NCBI GenBank assembly: GCA_002917075.1
Contig: NTMA01000004.1
Span: forward strand, 496,001-560,000
Origin: Hawksworthiomyces lignivorus
Lineage: Eukaryota > Ascomycota > Sordariomycetes > Ophiostomatales > Ophiostomataceae
Reading direction: 5' to 3'
DNA length: 64,000 bases
This document shows, in pieces, positions 45,401-58,200 of the stretch. Below the pieces are notes generated by a model, which was not told where the DNA came from, did no database searches, and was given only the letters and a program-made list of their open reading frames with translations. Both the position numbers and the translations under genes were made by a program. Each line of letters starts with the position of its first letter. Position 1 is the first letter of the stretch.

Positions 45401-47743
45401 TGAGCTTGAGGAATTCATTCATCGTCGTGCGGTTAGGCAGGAATTTCTTGACGCGCTCGAAGAAAGCCAAGCCTTCTTGCGTATCCTGGACAATTCCTGA
45501 GGGTGCCAGCGGCTCAGGCATCACAGGTGTCAGGGTCGGCTCAACGGCAGGCACAACCGCGTCGGCCGTCTTGTGAGAGAGCTTCGCTCGCTTGTTGGTC
45601 ACCACAGGAGCCGGGGGCAAGCCGCGCACGGCCGACGTCGCAGAAGCCGCAGTCAGCTCGGCCGGGGTAGGCACTGGGGCAGGTGCGGCCTGCTTCTCTT
45701 GGCGTGGTCTCTTTTTGCTCTCTTTGGTCGTGCTTGACGGCGGCGCGAAGTTGCCTACCGGTGGCATTTTAGGGCCATCCCGCGTCGTCTGACTCGGCGG
45801 CGTGGTCTGCGTGAGCGTGTTGGTGATGGGGCTTTCCTCGCTGGGGCGGTTGGCGGCCGGTCGGGAGTGTGCGGCAGACTCCGGGAGGAACTGCTTGAAG
45901 TCTTCGAGAAGGTCCGGTGCGCCGCTGAACAGGGTAGTCACTTGTGCATACACTTCCTGGATAGGCTTCTGTTCCCGCTGGTAGGTCTGCAGGATCTCCA
46001 GGAACTGCTTGTAGATTTCGGGTTTGTCTTGGAACCGGTTCTGAATGAAAGGCGGCGTTAGTTTATAAAATAATATTGTGGTCAAGAAAAAAATTCGATA
46101 AGGAATCGCCTAGGGTTGAATGAAAAAGAAAGTGAATTCATACCTTGATCTTATTCACATAACTGATTGCGTGGTTGAACTCGACTGGCCCACGCTTTTC
46201 TCCGCCCGCTTGGGGTGCAGCGCCTCCATTCACAGCTGGACCCGGTGCGGGCGTCTGCGTGCTCCGAGGTGCCGGAGGGTGGGAAGCAGCCGGCCCTGGC
46301 ATCCCAGAGGCTCCGGGGCCGCCGGCGTGGGCAGCGCGAGGAGCGTTATCATACATGGCGGAACCGGCGCCGCCATGGCCGTACGGACCCCCACTGGGAG
46401 GGATATTCTGCCCTTGGCCGCCATACTGGCTGTCAGGTGCCTCAACGCTGTGCTGGACCTGTTGTTGCTGCTGCGGCCAGGGACGAGGGCCGAGGAAGCC
46501 CGGACCAGGGGGGGGACCATGAGGTCCGTCCTGAGGGATGTTACGGCTTGCACCAATGGAATGGATGGTAGAGCCCGACGGTGTAGTGACGCGGATGCTG
46601 TTCGGATTGTTTTCCAGGCCGCATTCGATGCGGTAGCCTGGCGGAAGGAATGTATTAAATCCCTGGATTAGGTTAGGATGGCCAGCAAAGAGGTCGGAGA
46701 CACGGCTAATGACACCCGGCGTATCAATCCTGTACATCCCGTTAGCTCGAGAAGCCCTTTACGTTCGACTTCAGCTTGAACTGATCACCTACGTCTGGCT
46801 CTTAAAGTCCTTCATAATGTCAAGAAAGCGATTGTAGACGTCGGGATGGTCCTGGAACTGCACCTTGACCTGATCCAGGTAGCTAAGGGCATCCTGTGTT
46901 TGACACCGTGTTAGGAGGGGAGACATGACAAAAAGTAAAAATTACACAAGCAGAAGCAGCCCGGCAGAAGAATGTACGTACGTTTAAGATAGGTTGCTGG
47001 CCTTGTGGGACAGCACCTGGTCCAGAAGGACCGGGAGGTGGACCTGGCGGACCGTTGGGACCAGGAGGTCCAGCGTGGCCCGGACCCATTCCACCACCGC
47101 CGTATTGTGGGGGTGGTTGTTGCGCACCCCGACCGTCAGGCTGGAGAGGGCCACCAAACACGGGACCAGGCCCGCCCGAGGGGCCAATCGAGCCATTCGG
47201 CGGCACAGCAGAACCGCCATGAGGCGCCATGGGGTACATGGGAGGCTGCTGCTGGTGCTGCGGATGCTGGTCTTGCATGGAAGGATGAGGCCGACCAGGC
47301 TCAGGGCCAGCGCCGTGCATGGGCGGCGGAGGACCACCGTACCCAGCAACAGCGCCAGGCGGAGGCGGCGGACCACCTAGCTGACCAGCAGGAATGGGTG
47401 GAGGAGGTGGCGCACCACCTCCTCCGCCGTGGTTGGCCAGGAGGCCGTTGGGGCTATGGATCGCACCAGCAATGCGCGACGCGACAGGCTGGTGGATGGG
47501 GATCGACCCAGCAGAGCTGTGGTGGGGAGGGCCAGATTGTTGAGGCGGCGGCTGCTGCTGCTGTGAAGGAGGAGGAGGATAGGCGTCGCGCTGGAGATCG
47601 CGCTGGTCGCGCTCGCGCTCGCGGTGGGCCATCTCTTCTTGCTGATGCTGTTGGTGGATTGCCCGATTGCGCTGCTCGTCTAGCTCACGCTCGCGGTCGC
47701 GATCGAAGCCGACTCCGTGGTGCGAAGGAGGGGGGTTGTTCAT
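42447..47743 (-). CDS. sin3: SIN3 corepressor scaffold
   Basis: Scaffold of the SIN3/RPD3 histone deacetylase complexes in the nucleus. Six exons on the minus strand, 47743-46982, 46893-46793, 46729-46144, 46040-45180, 45110-44667 and 44606-42447, sum to 1637 aa with consistent phases. The first exon is a Gln/Pro/Gly-rich disordered region. PAH1 starts at [13 protein letters not shown] in exon 2, PAH2 spans the exon 3-4 join at [19 protein letters not shown], and PAH3 is [16 protein letters not shown] onward. The HDAC-interacting domain is [12 protein letters not shown] then [28 protein letters not shown] and [13 protein letters not shown] across exons 4-5. The last exon holds the conserved Sin3a C-terminal block ([22 protein letters not shown]) and an acidic, coiled-coil tail. 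Joins were chosen so each domain reads through. Confidence 0.95.
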
Positions 47744-49044
47744 AACTCGCAGACGGAGAAGAAGTGGGAGGAGAGAGAAGGCATCTAAGAGTTTTGTTCT
47801 TCGGTTCTATCGCGTTGGGGGGGGGCTAGATAGCGCAGATGGTGAGTAAGTAAGCTGTCAGATTCTGCACGGTGTTGAGGAAATTGGTCTCCGACAAAGG
47901 AGCGAGAACAAGCCCAGCACCGCCAAAAAGAAGAGTGAAATCCAGTGCGCTGAAGCTCACCTCGAAGAAGAACTATTTTCCTTTCCCTTTTCTTTCACTT
48001 TTCGAGTTGTTTTGGAGTCCTTTTAGAGTGGGAAAAGACTTCGTTGGCCCTTGATCGGTTCTCGTGTTTAAGGACGAAAGGGACCAGTTCGCCGAGAAAA
48101 GGAGAACAACAAAACGAAAGCGAGAAGGGATCAAAACAAAGAACAAGAAACAAAGATATAAAAAATAAGACGATATGAAGAAGAAGATGTGAAGAGCAAG
48201 AAAGGAAGAAGTCAAGTAAACGCGCCTTTGAGGAGAAGAAAGCTGAGGCGAGAGGATTTTGGAGTTTGTGAGGCACAGAGACAGAAAAGAGAGTTTTGCG
48301 CGACAGCCAGAAACAACGAGGCAGCCCCAGCTTCGCTCACTCGCTCTTTCCTCGTCTCCCCCAAAACTGGCGTCACGGCACAAAAGAAAGGGGAGGGCTG
48401 GATTTTCTGCCGGCCCGAGCTGATAAGCGATAAGGCAATCTTTTAGCCGTGCCCCCAATCCGAAGAAGGAGCTACCCTTCTCTTAGCGGGAACGAGGAGG
48501 CTTAATTGACTATTATCACGTGATATTGCTGTTAGAGCGGAAAACTGACCGGAGGTCTTGTCCCGAGACGCCGATATGGGTGACGATAGCAGGCGAAGAA
48601 AAAGCAAGAAGAATAGACCGGCAGGACTCGATGATGAACGTTCGCGCTTCTAGTCGGTAGTAATATATCTCCAGAATGTCATCTTAGATATGAATGAGAT
48701 GCGCTGTCCCTTGCAATCCAGAAAGCGTCGAAGTGGAGAAAATAGCATGCACAGGATGAACAAGAAATGCTGCAGCGCGGGCATGAGAGAGTACGGTAAA
48801 AGGATTGAAATTTCCTAACATAGATGCATTCATATTCTTGTCCATAATCGATTCCTTCTGTACAATTCCCCGATGCCCCAAAAACTGTCCAAAACGCCAA
48901 TGAAAGTCGATAAGACCTGCCCAGCAAGACACCAAAAATCCTATAGAGCCCTTCCGTCGTAACACATAATATAGCATCTCTCAACAAAAAGAGTGGTCGT
49001 AACCGTTGAAATCTACAGCTGCAGCTCGGTCTCGTCGCTGCTGA
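47744..49044. other. Intergenic, sin3 promoter
   Basis: About 1.3 kb. Purine-rich on the plus strand at 48,050-48,260 (a C/T-rich leader for sin3 on the minus strand). A 7-mer ATCACGTGAT-like palindrome (CACGTG E-box at about 48,517) is present. No gene seen. Confidence 0.55.
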
Positions 49045-49989
49045 TCAAGAGGAGTAGTTTCGAACGCCCTTGATGATCCACTGCAGAATCAAAGTCAGGA
49101 TTGCAGACAATTAGGCAAGAGCAAGGAGAGACGAGACAGAGTTGTTACTTACCACTTCGCCGTTGGCGACTGTGCTGGCCACACTCGCTACCTCAATGTT
49201 GCCCGGCTGGATCTATTGATGAGGTCTTGTCAGTAGACACAGATATAATTAAGCAAGAGGGAGGAAAATAAGGACAAGAGGCAAGGTGGAGAAGAGAGAC
49301 AGAAGGGAACAGAAGGGAAGAAAACGCACCACCCGCTTTCCCTCAGCATTCGTCTCCCACCACAGCTCCTGGTCGGCGGCCGAGCCGGCGCCGGCGCCAG
49401 ACCGCGTCTCCTCCGACAAGATCGACCGCGCCTTATGTTTCTCCGGCCACGGGCTCAGCGGCACAATATGTGCCTCCACAAACCGCCGCAGGTTGCGCTG
49501 CGCCCGCTCCTGGCCATCCTCGCCCTCGTAGGCGTCGGCGCCCAGGCGGTGATAGTCGGCCGGGTCCTCCCAGGGCTTGCGGGGCAGGGCCTCGATGGCC
49601 GAGTTGAGCGGCGCCAGTACGGTCGAGTTGCGCCCCGCATCGTCGAAGCGGTGCGTGATGGGGGCGAAATCGCGCGTGAACCCGGCGAACACGTTGATGC
49701 TGCGGTCGCGGCCTAGCACGTCCGACAGGATCACCGTGCCAGCGTTCGGCGGCGCTCCGCCGCCGCCGCCAAGTCCGTTATCGGCACCCGGAGGAATGGC
49801 CGGGTCGACCGGTGAGGGTGGCATGATTGCGGCGAGTGGCTGCTGCTTCTGCTGTGAAGAAAAAGAGTCGTCGGCGGGGGGGGTGAAGCGCTGCGGACGG
49901 TTGCCAGTTCCTGCCTGCTGCTGGACCACAAGTTGTGAGACAGCCACCAGACTCAAGGATGCTAGAAAGGGCAAGTGTGCTAGTCTCAT
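49045..49989 (-). CDS. Secreted fasciclin (FAS1)-domain protein
   Basis: Three exons on the minus strand, 49989-49330, 49212-49153 and 49080-49045, give 251 aa. The start at 49989 opens a signal peptide (MRLAHLPFLASLSLVAVSQL); an upstream in-frame start at 50157 would spoil it. A Gln/Pro-rich linker is followed by one FAS1 domain: VILSDVLGRDRSINVFAGF (H1 side), NSTVLAPLNSAIEAL (FAS1 H2-like TVLAP motif), RRFVEAHIVP, and the C-terminal EVASVASTVANGEVWIIKGV completed by the two small exons. Fungal FAS1 proteins act in adhesion, vacuolar autophagy or the wall. No GPI signal is seen at the end (KGVRNYSS), so it may be freely secreted or vacuolar. Confidence 0.88.
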
Positions 49990-52739
49990 GGTTCGTTTCT
50001 TGTAGCGTTGGAAAAGAAAAGAAGAGGAAGTCAAATAGATGGCGGAAATATTATCGGAAAAGAACAGAGCCGTTGAAGCCCAAAGGTTGCTCAGTGCTGC
50101 CTCAGATCCGTACAGCCGTTCTGTTAGTGGATACCCAATGATGTCAAGAAAATGCAAAGATTGATGAAACCGCAGGAGAGTTCACCCAACGAACCACCAT
50201 TATGACGCAGTTTTCAGTTCAAAGATGTGTCACGTGATGGTTAATGTAGTGCCTCTACTTTACCTCACTACGTATTGGCCGCGCATGATATTGTACGCAA
50301 TGCAGTTGCAATAAGTTACTTAATGGCTTGTTCTTTGATTCTCCCGTATCCTCTTTTATTAGAAAATACGTGTATGTCCATCGCTTACTGAGGTCCGGTC
50401 CCTTTACAGAGCACAGAGGCAGCGTTTTCACCTGGCAACAGACCCAATTTTTACAGAGTACCGTCTTTCCGCTTCCGGACTGACAGGCATGCTCCCGGCA
50501 TGTCTGGAATTCAGTAAGCCTACAAGGACGAGGAAAAGAAATTCAAGTCTTGATAACAGGGCTCTGTCCACGCAGCAAACAAAAACGTGTCTTCTGTTTG
50601 GTCCGGGGCTGGGCAAGTCTTGGGTTAGAAGAAGGAAAGTGTATCCGTTTAAGCGAATTTCGCAAGCTTTGCAGCTGTTGGGTCTGGCTTTGAGCGATTT
50701 CACTTTACGCGTTTAGGAGCACTAACTTTGTGCTGACGGAGAAAAGCGCCACTTTTGGTCATTGCGGCCAGAGGGAAAGTGAACCAAGGAGCCAAACTCC
50801 CAACGTATACTCCCTGACTCCGTATCTTAGTATTACTCCATATCAGAAAACGAGCCAAAAGTGATCAGGCCATTTCCCTCACGTGCAGCAAATGCGGCAA
50901 AGCACTGCAATACGCTCTCTTGTGCAGCCACACTCCCACTGTTGACTCGCCTCCAGCTGACTCGCTGCAGTTTGATTTGCGGAGACCCCGGGATTCAGTG
51001 ACATGTGAAAAAAACAGGAACAGCGCCAAACGGGGCAAAATTGCCGATTCCAGAGTCGCTCGTGATCGCCTGGCGTGAAATAAGTAATTAAAAGAAAGAA
51101 ATATACCAAAAAAAAAAAAGGAAAATACCAGGCGCACGTAGCCTGCATGTGGAGCTCGCAGGAATAGCGCAAAGAATGCAGCTGTCTTGGCCGCGTTTGG
51201 TTGAGTCCCTCATTGCTCTGGACGCATTGATCGGTGGAAACTGCAACAAAATTTAAGCCGTGCGCAGAGTAAGCTGTCTCAAAGAGTTTATTTGGCTTTG
51301 TTTTCAGCCCTAGATGAACCTCGCCATTCTGCTTAACATCGGTAATATCGTGCCTAGGGAAGGAAATTGAGGTTCCTAGGAAACCTTGTGCAGCCCTCCA
51401 ATTTTTCCATGGGATCATATAGCACATGACTTGTGTGAATTGCTGGCTTGGTCTTCTCGGAAGAAATGAAAAAAAAAAAAAAAAAAAACTGTTTCGCTGT
51501 AGTACTTTGAGTAGTCTGTATGGACCTAACGAAACCAGGGGAAAGAGTGTGTGGAGGAAAAACTCAGAAGCCTCGGCTTGTCCAGTTACAGCTAAAGGGG
51601 ACCGTTGGACTGGATAGATTACATTGCGCTTCCTAGGTAAGCAAGGCCTAAAAACACCCTCGGCCAATATTACAGCGACGAAGCGACGGATCACACAGGG
51701 GTATGCGATGTCGGGGTAAAGACAGAAGAAAGAATTTATTTTGAGCAAAGTAAAGCATAAGAAACCAAGAAAAGTAAAAGGAAAAGTAAACATAATTAAG
51801 GAAACAAAAAAGGAAGGCCACTCAGGAGCATGTGCAACAGCTAGTAGAGCGGACTGGGATGGGATCACATAGATTGACACAGAAACGACTGAGACAGGGA
51901 GTCCACGATGACTGAGCCGCCCCCAAGTCTTCTTGAAAGTATCTGCCAGCTAACTGGGACGGTCCAGAGGCCGAGCAGGTGACGTTATTGCGTGTTGAGA
52001 CGGGCGAATCGTGCCCAGTCGTTCCCAACGGACTTCAGTGTAGCTCCCCAGCGATCGATACACCCGGGTTGACCTCGGCACTGAGATTTCCCCACATCTG
52101 CCTGGTATACTCACTGTGTCACGAATCAGAGGGTCAGCAGTTCGGCTTAGTCTCCGTGGGCCGCTAAGCCCTCCGTCACTTTGCGCAGTGTGGAAGCTGC
52201 GAAAAGAGTGGGAACCAGAAATGGGGCACGCCCGCGCAAGCTAAACTGGCTGCTACGAGTGCTTGTAACTGCAACCGTCCCCAGGAAAGAACGAATGGTG
52301 TTGCTGCCAGCAACAAGCACAAGCCAAAAAAGACCAAAAGGAAAGAGCGCCGACACGAGCGAAGGGAAGCTTGCACTGGTCGGTCCTGCCAGATCCGCGG
52401 CCGCATTTTCTCCAGATTATTCTTTTGATTATTCGTCTCTCGACTATACCTACAGATTATTTCTTCTTTTTTTATTTCTCTCTTCTATTTCTTTTCTCCT
52501 CATCTTTCTTTTTCTCCTCCATCTTCTCTCTGCTACTCTCTCCTCTCCATCCTTTCTCCAATTCTATCCCTGAGCTCATCATATTAGTCTCTTCTCCAGC
52601 TCACTTCGCATCCTCTTCTCCTCATCATCTTCCCATCTCTTCTCCTCGAGAGGCAGCTTCTTCTTTTTGATTAAGTTCTCCTCGATTTCTCCGTCCTCTC
52701 TCCTCACTCTTCTCTCTTTATTTCACAACAGGCCAAAAA
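49990..52739. other. Intergenic, two divergent promoters
   Basis: About 2.7 kb between the FAS1 start and the fumarate reductase start. Contains CACGTGAT near 50,231 and a 20-base A run at 51469-51488. A 333-codon minus-strand frame (50879-51880) is discussed under rejected items. From 52,430 the plus strand is almost purely C/T with interspersed A, a long pyrimidine leader typical of strongly expressed fungal genes. Confidence 0.55.
51469..51488. repeat. Poly(A) run, 20 bases
   Basis: Uninterrupted homopolymer in the intergenic region between the FAS1 and fumarate reductase genes. Confidence 0.9.
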
Positions 52740-54881
52740 ATGGCACCCAGCGTGATTGTTGTCGGTGGCGGCCGTACGTACCTGATTCCCCTCCCCTGCC
52801 CCATCTTTCACATGTGATTCTCACATCATCGCCAACACCACCATATCACCACCTGCGCGGTCATAATCTAATCATATGCTGACATTTTCTGTTTCAACAG
52901 TGTCTGGCCTTAGTGCTGCTCATACTATCTACCTTGCTGGCGGCAACGTCGTCGTTCTCGACAAGCAGAGTAAGTGCCGGTCTTTGATTGCGAGCTCATT
53001 TCGGTTCTCGGTAGTTGTCTAACATTGCGCCACGCAGGCTTCTTCGGAGGCAACTCCACCAAGGCCACCTCTGGCATCAATGGTGCCTTGACCCGCACAC
53101 AAGTCGACCTGAACATTCAGGACAGCGTCAAGCAGTTCTACAATGACACACTCAAGTCGGCTCGCGAGCAGGCCCGTCCGGACCTCATCCGCGTCTTGAC
53201 CTACAACTCGGCCTCCGCCGTCGAGTGGCTGCAGGACATCTTCAACCTGGATCTGACTCTGGTCTCTCGGTTGGGGTAAGTTTTCTTCGCTATCTCCCCT
53301 CCCCGCCGTCTTCTCGCTCTTGGCTGACATGCCTTCAGTGGCCACTCCCAGCCGCGTACCCACCGTGGCCACGATGCCAAGTTCCCCGGCATGGCCATCA
53401 CCTATGCTCTCATGCAGCGCCTCGAGGAGCTGGCCGAGGCTGAGCCCGAGCGCGTTCAGATCATCAAGAAGGCCCGCGTGACCAGCCTCAACAAGGACGG
53501 CAACGTAGTCACCGGTGTCACCTTCGAGCACAACGGCGAGTCCAGCACCCTGAACGGCCCTGTCGTTCTCGCCACTGGTGGCTATGCTGCCGATTTTACC
53601 GAGACTTCGCTCATTAAGAAGTACCGCCCGGATACCTACGACCTGGCCACTACCAACGGCTCCCACGCCACCGGTGACGGTCAGAAGATGGTCATGGCCA
53701 TCGGTGGCAACGGCATCGATCTCGACAAGGTCCAGGTGCACCCTACCGGTCTGGTCGACCCCAAGGACCCCTCTGCCAAGACCAAGTTCTTGGCTGCCGA
53801 AGCTCTGCGTGGTGAGGGCGGTCTGCTTCTCAACGGCGACGGCGACCGCTTCTGTGACGAGCTTGGTCACCGTGACTACGTGTCCGGCATGATGTGGAAG
53901 GAGAAGGACAAGGGCAAGTTCCCGATCCGTCTGATTCTCAACTCCAAGGCCTCCAATGTCCTCGACTTCCACACCCGCCACTACTCTGGCCGTGGCCTGA
54001 TGCGCAAGATGACTGGCAAGGAGCTTGCCAAGGCTATTGGCTGCACTCCCGAGCACCTGCAGCAGACCTTCAAGACCTATAACGCCATTGCCGATGGCAA
54101 GCAGAAGGACCCCTGGGGCAAGAAGTTCTTCCACAATGGCCCATTCGACATCAATGACGATTTCCACGTCTCTCTGATGGAGCCTGTGCTGCACTTCACC
54201 ATGGGTGGTGTCGAGATCAACGACCGCGCTCAGGTGCTCAACCACGACAAGCAGCCCTTCGAAGGTCTGTACGCTTGCGGTGAGCTGGCTGGTGGCGTTC
54301 ACGGTGCCAACCGTCTGGGTGGCTCGTCGCTTCTGGGCTGTGTGGTTTACGGCCGTGTGGCTGGCGACTCTGCTAGCAACTACCTGTTCCAGAAGGCTCT
54401 GAAGAGCGCAGGCAGCGGTGCCGCAGGTACCGCTGCCCAGCGTCTGGGCCAGATTTCGCTGCACATTGACCCTTCGCAGCCCGGCAAGATCTCCGTCGAG
54501 TGGGGCAATGGTGCCTCGTCGGCTTCCTCAGCCCCTGTCGGAACACCTTCCGGCGGCTCCGGAGGCAGTCAGACTGCCGCTGCCCCGGTTACCAAGCCGG
54601 GCCCCAAGGAGTTCAAGATCCCAGAAAAGGAATATACCTTGGAGGAGATTGCCAAGCACAACACCAAGGAAGACCTGTGGGTGGTCGTCAAGGGTGTGGT
54701 GCTCGACCTGACCAACTGGCTGGAGGAGCACCCGGGTGGCCCCCAGGCCATCTTGAACTTCATGGGCCGCGATGCCACCGAAGAGTTTGAGATGCTCCAT
54801 GACGACGAGGTGATTCCGAAGTATGCTCCGGATCAGGTGATTGGCCGGGTAAAGGGCCAGGTGCCTACGCTTGAGCTGTAA
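52740..54881 (+). CDS. Fumarate reductase (Osm1/Frd1 family) with C-terminal cytochrome b5 domain
   Basis: Soluble FAD enzyme that reduces fumarate to succinate and re-oxidises reduced flavins, useful in hypoxia and for oxidative protein folding. Four exons, 52740-52773, 52901-52969, 53038-53275 and 53339-54881, give 616 aa. The FAD motif VIVVGGGLSGLSAAHTIYLAGG is completed across the first join. FFGGNSTKATSGINGA, GGHSQPRTHRG, VVLATGGYAADF, LDFHTRHYSGRGL and GVHGANRLGGSSLLGCVVYGR are family signatures, including active-site His/Arg. Residues about 535-616 are a cytochrome b5 heme domain: LEEIAKHNTKEDLWVVV, EEHPGGPQAIL with the first heme His and the second in FEMLHDDEV. No signal peptide, so a cytosolic form is most likely. 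A Gly/Ser/Ala linker joins the two domains. Confidence 0.94.
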
Positions 54882-55240
54882 GGTGGAGAGGGCATGTAAA
54901 AGTTGAATGCTGTGTTGGATATGCTTGATCTCTTTTATGATGTTCTTCGGTTTCTATTGTATAGTTTCTTATTCTGGGGTTACTTCAGTTATTGCTCCCA
55001 GGAGTCGTCTCGACAGCGACCCTCACGTACACTTGTTATCTGGAGCCTTTCTTTGTTTTGAAACTCTTGTACTATTAGCAGAGAAAGGAGGAGGAAAGTT
55101 CGTAAATTAAACATAAAAAAAACAGAAAAGATACAATTATTAGAACAATGCTAAATTTCCCATGAGACAAACTTAAAGAGTCATATATCAACGAGATCTT
55201 CTAGCCTTACATCAGGTAGAGTAAACGAGTCGTCACAGGA
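54882..55240. other. Convergent intergenic region
   Basis: Short 3' flank shared by the fumarate reductase and NLR-like genes. Nothing gene-like. Confidence 0.6.
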
Positions 55241-58200
55241 CTATGCGGGAACTGTCTCCGGTGGCGCGAAGGTAAATGGCCTCCCTTTTCCGTCGCTACC
55301 TGGGCCGAAATTGACCCGCACCTTCACCCCCTCGCTACGCTGCTGTTGGAAAGATACGCCCGGGTACAGCTGTCCGAAGACGAGCGACTCGGTGGGCTTC
55401 CAGGCGTCGACGCTCCTGCTACGCCCGCTACTGCTGCTTCTTTCGCTAGCGTCGTCGTCTTTGCCTTCTTCTTTCTCATCCTTATCTTCCTCTTTCGCTT
55501 GCTCTTCCGTCTCGTCCTTTTTCTCCTCGGTCGGCCACGTCTTCGCCGCAAGCTCAACTCCGTTCTTGATGAACCAGAGTTTCTGGAGCTTCGCGTCATA
55601 CGCCATGCCGATGACATCGCCGGCGCCGTACGGCGGCCCGCGATCAACGGCCTCGTCGAACGAGTAGAGCGACCCGTCGTCACTGTGGTAGCCCCACGAG
55701 CCGACGGGCCAGCCAATCATGTCATCCAGAGACAGACGCTCTTGCGCGACGCCGATGGCGACAGCTCTATTTGAGCGGAATCATAGTCAGCAAGAACGCC
55801 TCAATGAGTGGGGAGGAAGACGAGTTAAAGGGAGAGAGCGAGACTTACGAGCCATATTCCAGCTGGAGGATCTCTACTTCAAAGTAGAAGATGCCGTTGC
55901 CAGAGGGAGGGATGCAGTAGTCCGCGCGGACCGTGCCGTTCAGCTCTACACCTGTGTAGAAATGTTCGTACTCCCATTCTGGGAGGAATGTTAGTCGCAC
56001 AAGAACGCCAGGAAAAGGAGTAAAGATGAAGGCGGAATAAGTCCTTACCTGGAACACCGGCTTCAGTACCGTCCTCCGACACAAAGATGTCGTCTTGCCT
56101 ATCGTGCTGGCTCAGCCGAGTCGGTTCCTTAGTCTTAGTGCTGCGCGTGGCGCCCAGCTTCACTAGTTCCTCTGTATCGAAATGGTCAAAGCTGTCGTTG
56201 ATGTCCAAAGCGTGCCAGCCATTGCGGTCCGGCACATTGACGTCGATACCAGGTTCTTGCAGGATCGACTTGTAGATAGCAATGCAGTTGTTCTTGACGG
56301 CGGCGGGCAGGGCGACTGACATCTGCGCGGCCCGCTCGGCCTCGGGTAGCCGCTCGAGGACCACATCAAACACGTCGCGCCGGACCGCACCTGTGACCAT
56401 GGCCGCTTTGTACAGCACGCTGCGGCCCACTGCATCGACTGCGGTCGGGTCCGCGCCGCGTTCAAGGAGCAGCATGGCGAGGACATTGATCGGGTTGGCC
56501 GCAGCGTAGTGCAACGGTGTGGCGCCTGTGGAGTCCCGCACATTCATGTCGGCGCCGAGGTCGACGAGGGCTGTGACGACAGAGACGTGGCGCCGGTGCG
56601 ACACCGCGTACATGAGCGGCGTGCGGCTGCGGCTGTCGAGGCCCTCGATGAGAGCGCCGTGCTTGGCAAGCACGCGCGCGTACGTCGCTGCCTCGTCCTC
56701 GAGTTCGTCGGAGGCCATAAAGAGCATGTGCAGCGGCGTTCCGAACGGCGCAATGTTCACATCAGCGCGGGCGCCCAGCTCGAGGAACGTCTCAAACAGG
56801 TCGAATGGACCATCCCGCACCCACATCGCCGCGTACAGCGGGCAGCACATAGCGCCACCCGCCACGTTGAAATCTGCACCGTGCGCTTCCAGCATGCGCA
56901 CGATATCTTTGGTCTCGTCAATATTCGCGTCCCTCCGGCGGCGGGTCGCCAAGTATAGGGCAGTCTCGCCCTCCTTGTTCTTGGAATCAGTACGGGCACC
57001 CTCCGCTAGCAGCAACCGTACAACCTCGGCGGGGCCTTGCTCGGCCGCAATCATCAGCGGCGTCTTGCCGTTCGAATCCGCTGCCGTGTTGACGTCCAGC
57101 TTGCGGCCGAGCCGCGCCTGGCTCTCGAGCAGGCTCTTCGTGATTCTGAGGTACTTGGCGCCATAGTGGATGGCCTGATATCCGTTCGGGCCGAAAACGT
57201 CTACATCGGCAACAGGCAGCTTAGGCTGCGCATCTGTCGAGCTTTCGTCCTCCTTCTTGCCGCCACCTTCATCCGCTGATTTCTCTTCTTCGTCGTTCTC
57301 CTTCTCCTCCTTCTGCTCCTTCTTCTCTTCCTCCTCACCTTCATCCTCGTCCTCCTCGTCAATCTCCATGCTGAGACCGAGGAGCAAGCGCAGCGCATTA
57401 TTTTTCCCCGAATCCGCAGCAAGTGTGAGCGGTGTGAATCCTGCTGAATCAGTGACGTTCGGATCTGCTCCTTTCTCCAACAGCCAAGGGATTACATGCG
57501 TTGCATTGTGGATCACAGCGCGGTGGAGAGCGTTCTCGTTCTCGTCGTTGCAGGCATTGGGGTTGGCCCCGTTGTTGAGCAGCAACTGGACGATCTCATC
57601 AGCACCCCCGGCAATCGCCGCGTGGAGAGGTAACTCCCGGTCGCCGTCACTGGCATTCGGGTCAAACTTGTGGCTGAGCAGGTATTCCACAAATTTGATC
57701 TTCCTATTGCTTGAGTAGCCGCTTTCTATAGCGGAGACAAATGCCCACGATGGCTTCATGCCCGGCTCCGGCGGGTCGTGCTCCTCCTCCCACTTTAGTA
57801 GCTCCTCAAACGCCTCCACCTCGCAACCTCGCGCCGTTAATTCAAGGGCCGTACGGCCGTTGCGGTCTTTCCGCCGGACTTCACCTGGCTCTGACTCGCT
57901 GGCTGCTAGCAACATGCGAAGACACGGGAGGTCACCACACCGGGCGGCGTAGTGGATGGACGTCTCGTAGCCATCCCACTCAGATTTAAGGCCTTGCGCG
58001 ATGAGATACCGGACGATGTCGGTCTCGTCTTCCGTGATAGCCAAGTCCAAATACGAAGTGTACTGATTGTCAGGAAGCTTCACGGCAATGCCCGCCTCGA
58101 CAAGCGTCTTAACGACATTGAGATGGCCGCATCCGATAGCGAGGCGAAGATGATTCATATCGGTATCCGCGTCGCGTTCTGTTTCACTCAGGAATAACTT

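Noticed and set aside
50879..51880. 333-codon minus-strand open frame
   Set aside because: It opens without an ATG at the stated start, spans the 20-base A run (giving a Phe tract), has random-looking composition and no domain. Most likely chance in a stop-poor strand of intergenic DNA.
53019..54464. 481-codon antisense frame over the fumarate reductase gene
   Set aside because: Crosses the third exon, intron and fourth exon of the real gene, Val/Leu/Gly-rich, no domain.
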